A DNA stretch of 64,000 nucleotides from Rebecca billardiae RCC1528 (taxonomy: Eukaryota > Haptophyta): positions 372,001 to 436,000 of the forward strand of contig OZ251232.1 in assembly GCA_965240325.2 (NCBI GenBank). The letters run 5' to 3'. The first letter of the stretch is position 1. Each line of letters begins with the position of its first letter. The notes beneath the pieces are model-generated. The model did not search any database, had not been told where the DNA came from, and was given only the letters and a program-made list of their open reading frames with translations. The translations under genes and the position numbers were made by a program. Below are positions 59,508 through 64,000 of the stretch, in pieces.

Positions 59508-62500
59508 ATGGTCTCGCCGGGGCTGCCGCCGAAGACGCGCGCGCCGCGCGCGGCGGAGCAGCTCTTCCTGGCCGCCGTCTACCGCGAGCGCCGCACCCTC
59601 CGCGCCACGCTCGACGCCTTCGCCGACCCGGCCGCGCCGGACGCTCCGGCGACGGTCCGCGCGGACGTGCTCGACACCGCGCTCGAGCTGCTCGGCATCG
59701 TGCCGGCCGAGAGCCGCGCGGCGCACGCGGGCGGGGCTGAGCGCGCCGAGCTTGTGCGCGTCGGCGCGAGCCGCGTGTGCGCGCGCCTCACCGAGCACGT
59801 CGGCGCGGCCGACGGCGTGCCGCGCGCGCGGTTTGCTCAGCTGCTTGACGCCGCGCATGCTGCGAACGCGCCCGTGCGCGCGCGCGTCGACGCGGACGAG
59901 CGCGTGCGCAGGCGCGCGCGCGTGCCGGTCGCGCGCATGCCGAGCAGCGCGCCCACGCGCGCGCGCACTGCACAGCACGCCGCGCCGCGCCGCAGCCGCA
60001 GCATGGGCGTCGGCGCGGCCGTGTCTTCTGCGCATGCCGGCGCGCGCGGCGCCAGCTCGAGCCTGCCGGCGGCACGGCCGCCCTGGCGGCCCGCGCCGGC
60101 GCGCTCGAGCCCGCCGCGCACCGCCTCGCCCCCCGACGCGCGCGCGGACGAGCTCACGCCGCGCCCCGCCGGCTGCTCCGAGCCTGGCGGCGTGTGCTCT
60201 GCCCACTGCCGACAGCGCGCTGCGGCGGCGGCGGCGGGCGGCGGCGCGGGCGGCGGCGGCAGCGGCGGCTCCGCCGAGGCGGCGCGCGGCGGGCCGCCGC
60301 ACTCGGCGGCGGCGGTGGAGGCGCTGCAGGCGCACGTGCGCGAGGCCCTCGCCGGCTCGTACGTCGCGGCCTTCGACGCGGTCGCGGCGCGCGACGCGCG
60401 AGGGCTCGGCGCGCTCCGGCCGGCGGCGCTGCGCTCGGCGCTGCAGCGGCTGGCGCCATCGCTGGGTGCGGAGGGCGCGGGCGCGCTGGTGCGCGCGTTT
60501 GGCCCGCGGTACGCGCGGCCCGCCACAGCCGCCGACGGCGCGCCGGCGTGCGCCGCGCGGGCCGCGCCGCCCGGGTGCGAGGCGGGGGCAGAGGCGGGGG
60601 CAGAGGCGTGGGTAGAGATTGAGTACGCACCTTTCCTGTCCCAGCTGCTGATGCCCTCGCAGCAGCAGCAGCAGCAGCAGCAGCTAGGGCACGCGGCACA
60701 GGGGCAGGAGGCCGCGGCGGCGCGGGCGTGGCCGGAGCAGCCGACGCACGCGTGTGCGTGTGCGGCGGCGGCGCGGCAGCCCCCGCCCTCGCCCGCGCGG
60801 CCGCGCTCGCTGCCCTCGCCCGCTGCGAGCGCGGCAGCGGCCGCGTCCGCGGCGCGCGCGCGCACGCTGCCGCCGACCTCGCCGCCCGCTCGCCCCGGCG
60901 AGCTGTGGCCCCCGTCCTCGCCCTCGTCGCCCGGCGCGCAGCCGCTGCGCCGCCCCTACCCGGGCTCGGCGCCGGCGTCGCCGCCGGGCGCGGCCGTGGC
61001 GCGCGTGGGCGAGCCGCCGCACCGCGCGCACTGCGCGCAGCCGCACGCTGCGGGCGGCGCGCCCGCGCCGCGCTCGGCTGCGGCGCTGGCGAGGGCGGCG
61101 GAGGCGGCGGTGGCGGCGCAGGCGGAGGAGGACGCCGAGACGGCGGCGCAGCTCTTCGCCACCACGCTCGAGCTCGCGGGCGCGCGCGCCGCGCTGCGCG
61201 CCGCCGAGGGCGCGCAGCAGCAGCAGCAGCAGTGGCAGCGCTCGGCCGCCGCGCTCGCGATCGCGCAGGCCGCGCGCTCCGCCGTGCAGGAGGAGGCGGG
61301 GCGGGAGATGGCGGCGAGGGGGGCGCGCACGGACGCGAGGCTGCGCGCGCTGCGCTCGGCGCTGCGCGTCACCGACGGCGCCGCCCTCGAGCGCGCGCTC
61401 GGCGCGTGGGCACACACACCCTCCCTGCAGCCCACGGCCAGCCACGCGGCGCCGGGCGCGCGCGCCGCGGCCGCGTGCGCGCGCGGCGCGGCAGCCGTCG
61501 AGCACGCGGCGGCGGATGGGGGCCGAGCCGTGCTCGCTGGCGCGCACAGCGGCGGCGATGCCGCGCAGGGGCGCGCGGCCGCGGGCGCAGGGCGGGCGGG
61601 CGACGGGGAGGCGCCGCACGCCGAGCCGCCGCCACCGCCCGCCGCCGCCTCGCCCAAGCCCCTCGGCGGCACGGCGGCGGCGGCGCTCGCGGCGGGCCCG
61701 CCGCCGCCGCCGCCGCCGCCGCAGTGCGCGCCTGCAGACTGGTGGGGTGCGCAGCCGAGCGCCCCCTCGGACGCGCGGCCATGGTCCGCGCACCACGCCG
61801 CCGCCGCCCCGCCGCCGCCGCCGCCGCACGCCATGGCGCAGCACGCGCAGCTCAGCGCCCTCGCGGCGATGGCGGCTGCGGCTGCGGTCGCCGCCTCGCA
61901 CGGCGTGGCCCAGCGCGCGCACGCCGCGCCCGTGCCCTCGGCGCGCGCGAGCGAGCACGGCGCCCCGCGCGCGGCCCGTGGCGGCAGCCGCAGCGAGGGC
62001 TCTCCGCCTGCCTCGCCGCCGCCGCAGCCCGCCAGAGCCGGCGCCAGCTGCTCGCCGCCGCCACGGCTGGGCGGCGGCGGCGGCAGCGGCGGCTTTGGCG
62101 GCGGCGGCGGCGGCGGCGGCTGCGGCGGCGGCTTTGGCGGGTGCGGGTGCGGGTGCGGCTCAGCGGCGGCCGCCTCTCACTGTGCGCCCTCGAGCGCTGC
62201 GCCGTGCTCGGCGGGCGCGGCGACGGGCGGCGGCTTCCACCCGCCGCCCGCGCCGCCGCTGCACCCGCCGCCGCCGCCAGCGCCGCCCGTCGCCCGCGCG
62301 GCCGCGCCGCAGAGCTGGGGGCACGAGCTGAGCCCCGCAGCGGCCGCGCGCAGCGATGCGTGGGCTTGGGGGCGCGCGAGCGTGTCCGCCCCGCAGGGCG
62401 CGGGCGCGGCGCATGGGAGCGGCGCGCGCGGAGGGGAGGCGGGCGGAGGCGCGCTCGCGCGCTCGCCGCCCGCGCTGCTCTCGCCACCAGCGCCCGCGCC

Positions 62501-64000
62501 GCCCCGCCCGCCGTGGCACCGCGCGCACGCTCACGTGGACTCGCCGGCGGCCGAGCGCGCCGGCTGCGCGCTCGCTCGGCGCGCGGCCGCAGTCGAGGCT
62601 GCCGCTCGGAGCGCGGGCGAGACCGGCGGCGCTCCGGAGTGGGGCGTGCGCGAGGCGGCGGGGATGGTGGGAGGGGTCGACCTGGACGCGCTGGCCTGGC
62701 TGCTGGGTGTCGCCCCGCCCTTCCGCCGGCGCGACGACGCGTGCGCACCGCACTGCGACGCGGACGCGGCGGCGGCCGGCGGCGCGGCCGCGCGGCCGGC
62801 GACGCGCGCCGCCTTCGCTCAGACGGACTCAGACTCCGCCGCCCTGTGCGCTGGCTGCGGCGCGCGCGCGGGCCAAGGCGGCGGCTGTGCGGCGGTGGCG
62901 CGGCCGCCGGCGGTGCTCGCCTCGCCCACCGACCACCCCGCGCCGCCCCTCGGCGCCCCCGCCTCGCCGCGCTCGACGGCGGCGGCGCGCTCCTGCCCGC
63001 ACACGCCGCTGAGCGCGCCGCCCTCGGAGCGCGGGCGCGCGCCTCGCTCGGCTGATCGCTCGGCCTCGCGCGCGCGCACGCCGTCGCCGCCGCCGCGGCC
63101 CAAGCCGTACTTCGAGCGGCACTGCTTCGACGACGAGAACGGCCGGCGGCTGTGCGAGCGGCGCGCGTCCGCGCCGATGCTGCTGCCGATCTCGCCGTGC
63201 GGCTGCGCAGGCGCGGCGCCCACGCCACGCGCCCGCGTCGGCGCCAGCGCTGGGCTGCACGCGTGCGGCTCGCCGCCCTCGCAGCCGCGGTGCGCGTCGA
63301 GCCCGCGGCTCCTCTCGCCGCGGCGGCACACGGACGACGACGCGTGCACGCGCAGCGCGCGCACCGCCGCGCCATCGCACCCGCGTGCCACCGCCACGGC
63401 CACGGCCGCCCTCCCGCCCGCCGCCCCCAGCGCATCCGCCAGAGCCGAGCCCGCCGCCGATGCGGCGACGCTCGCCGACGGGCGGTGCGGCGGCGCCAGC
63501 GCCCGCGCTGCCGGCCCCCAGCCGCCGAGCCCCGCGCAGCGCAGCGCGCAGGCGCACAGCCCGCGGCCCGCCCCCGCTGCGTGCGCGCGCCCCGGCCTGC
63601 CCGGCTCGGCCACGGCTGCCGAGCCGGCCGTCGCCACCTCTCTGCGCGCGGTCGAGCTGGCGCTCTTCCGGGCGGCAGCGGACGCGCCGGCACCGGCGTG
63701 CGCGGTCGGCGCGCACGCGGAGCGCGCACTCGCCGGCGCGCGCGCGCGGGGCGAGCGCTCCGATGGCACCAGCTCGGCCTCGGCCGGCTCGGCTGCCGCG
63801 CCAGAGGCCGCTGGCGCAGCGGAGGCGGCGAGCGCGCTCGCTGCCGAGCCGGAGCCCTCGGTGGGCGGCAGCGGCAGCGCTGAGGCGCAGGGGTGGGGCG
63901 CGCTCGTCTCCGCCGTGTTCCCCACGGGCACGGCGGGCGTGGGCGCGCTGGGCTGCAGCCTGGACGGCGCCGGCAGCGGCGCGGACGACGGCGTGCGGAC
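59508..64000 (+). CDS. Very long Ala/Pro-rich protein, runs off right edge, unknown function
   Basis: The frame from the ATG at 59508 stays open for about 1497 codons to the window end, far longer than the overlapping frames, which all stop. The start MVSPGLPPKTRAPRAAEQLF leads into two helical, folded-looking parts: FLAAVYRERRTLRATLDAFA with VLDTALELLGI (residues ~20-70), and SYVAAFDAVAARDARGLGAL to VEIEYAPFLSQLL (residues ~280-385), faintly EF-hand-like. Eight consecutive CAG codons give a poly-Gln run at 60660-60683. The remainder is mainly Ala/Pro/Gly low complexity with Cys/Gly and His/Pro patches. Near residue 1199, KPYFERHCFDDENGRRLCER and a following S/P-rich stretch look more structured. 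Very high GC makes open frames cheap, so exons and introns may be hidden inside this span. Confidence 0.45.
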   Translation, partial: MVSPGLPPKTRAPRAAEQLFLAAVYRERRTLRATLDAFADPAAPDAPATVRADVLDTALELLGIVPAESRAAHAGGAERAELVRVGASRVCARLTEHVGAADGVPRARFAQLLDAAHAANAPVRARVDADERVRRRARVPVARMPSSAPTRARTAQHAAPRRSRSMGVGAAVSSAHAGARGASSSLPAARPPWRPAPARSSPPRTASPPDARADELTPRPAGCSEPGGVCSAHCRQRAAAAAAGGGAGGGGSGGSAEAARGGPPHSAAAVEALQAHVREALAGSYVAAFDAVAARDARGLGALRPAALRSALQRLAPSLGAEGAGALVRAFGPRYARPATAADGAPACAARAAPPGCEAGAEAGAEAWVEIEYAPFLSQLLMPSQQQQQQQQLGHAAQGQEAAAARAWPEQPTHACACAAAARQPPPSPARPRSLPSPAASAAAAASAARARTLPPTSPPARPGELWPPSSPSSPGAQPLRRPYPGSAPASPPGAAVARVGEPPHRAHCAQPHAAGGAPAPRSAAALARAAEAAVAAQAEEDAETAAQLFATTLELAGARAALRAAEGAQQQQQQWQRSAAALAIAQAARSAVQEEAGREMAARGARTDARLRALRSALRVTDGAALERALGAWAHTPSLQPTASHAAPGARAAAACARGAAAVEHAAADGGRAVLAGAHSGGDAAQGRAAAGAGRAGDGEAPHAEPPPPPAAASPKPLGGTAAAALAAGPPPPPPPPQCAPADWWGAQPSAPSDARPWSAHHAAAAPPPPPPHAMAQHAQLSALAAMAAAAAVAASHGVAQRAHAAPVPSARASEHGAPRAARGGSRSEGSPPASPPPQPARAGASCSPPPRLGGGGGSGGFGGGGGGGGCGGGFGGCGCGCGSAAAASHCAPSSAAPCSAGAATGGGFHPPPAPPLHPPPPPAPPVARAAAPQSWGHELSPAAAARSDAWAWGRASVSAPQGAGAAHGSGARGGEAGGGALARSPPALLSPPAPAPPRPPWHRAHAHVDSPAAERAGCALARRAAAVEAAARSAGETGGAPEWGVREAAGMVGGVDLDALAWLLGVAPPFRRRDDACAPHCDADAAAAGGAAARPATRAAFAQTDSDSAALCAGCGARAGQGGGCAAVARPPAVLASPTDHPAPPLGAPASPRSTAAARSCPHTPLSAPPSERGRAPRSADRSASRARTPSPPPRPKPYFERHCFDDENGRRLCERRASAPMLLPISPCGCAGAAPTPRARVGASAGLHACGSPPSQPRCASSPRLLSPRRHTDDDACTRSARTAAPSHPRATATATAALPPAAPSASARAEPAADAATLADGRCGGASARAAGPQPPSPAQRSAQAHSPRPAPAACARPGLPGSATAAEPAVATSLRAVELALFRAAADAPAPACAVGAHAERALAGARARGERSDGTSSASAGSAAAPEAAGAAEAASALAAEPEPSVGGSGSAEAQGWGALVSAVFPTGTAGVGALGCSLDGAGSGADDGVR

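Noticed and set aside
60728-63055. Overlapping plus and minus frames of 370-775 codons at the right edge
   Set aside because: All stop within the window and consist of Arg/Ala runs; the frame from 59508 is longer and has a better start and folded-looking segments.
1-64000. CRISPR arrays, bacterial operons, tRNA genes
   Set aside because: Tandem arrays here are microsatellites, coding repeats or minisatellites; genes are scattered with introns; no convincing tRNA A and B boxes with cloverleaf were seen by eye.

Overview
This window looks like nuclear DNA of a GC-rich unicellular alga. The evidence is GT-AG introns, AT/GATA/TTAA microsatellites, a eukaryotic 5S rRNA gene, LTR and foldback transposons, and protein families such as PEX16, CCDC12/Cwf18, a carotenoid cleavage oxygenase, a bestrophin-like channel and EsV-1-7 cysteine repeats. 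A haptophyte or stramenopile (for example pelagophyte-like) source is my best inference; the sequence alone does not settle it. Very high GC leaves most frames open on both strands, so only frames with domain, splice or start-codon support are called.

Layout. 1-3.0 kb: start of PEX16 (off the left edge, minus) divergent from a membrane-anchored SGNH hydrolase. 3.0-4.6 kb: microsatellite-rich spacer. 4.6-6.2 kb: a gene with eleven 38-residue EsV-1-7 repeats. 6.5-10.3 kb: three long-arm inverted-repeat (foldback) elements, the second inserted into the right arm of the first; both members of the CCAAGGG family (elements 2 and 3) have clean 5-bp target duplications. 10.4-20.7 kb: a MGLACS-start Tudor/Agenet-like protein, a 24-bp-TIR insertion, an F-box/WD40 protein, an IQ-motif protein and a TauE/SafE transporter. 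20.7-24.5 kb: spacer with dispersed repeats. 24.5-33.4 kb: bestrophin-like channel, carotenoid oxygenase divergent from CCDC12, and a low-complexity protein.

33.6-42.0 kb holds a young Ty1/copia element on the minus strand. Its LTRs are 461 bp each and read as identical, and it has a 5-bp duplication. It is unusually long (8.4 kb), carries a MYND-like finger in Gag, and shows a +1 frame change at CTT-TAA between integrase and reverse transcriptase. It lies about 90 bp from the 3' end of a minus-strand 5S rRNA gene. 42.4-46.8 kb: a small SANT-like protein and a three-exon polytopic membrane protein. 46.8-56.2 kb: repeats, a broken coiled-coil gene, a Ulp1-like peptidase exon and a frame-broken glycine/alanine repeat gene. 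57.2-64 kb: a three-exon RGG-box protein divergent from a 4.5-kb open frame that runs off the right edge.

Housekeeping genes and mobile DNA are interleaved, and several genes sit in head-to-head pairs 140-570 bp apart (PEX16/SGNH, IQ/TauE, CCD/CCDC12, RGG/right-edge ORF). Both genes with resolved introns reuse short GC-rich introns ending in CAG.
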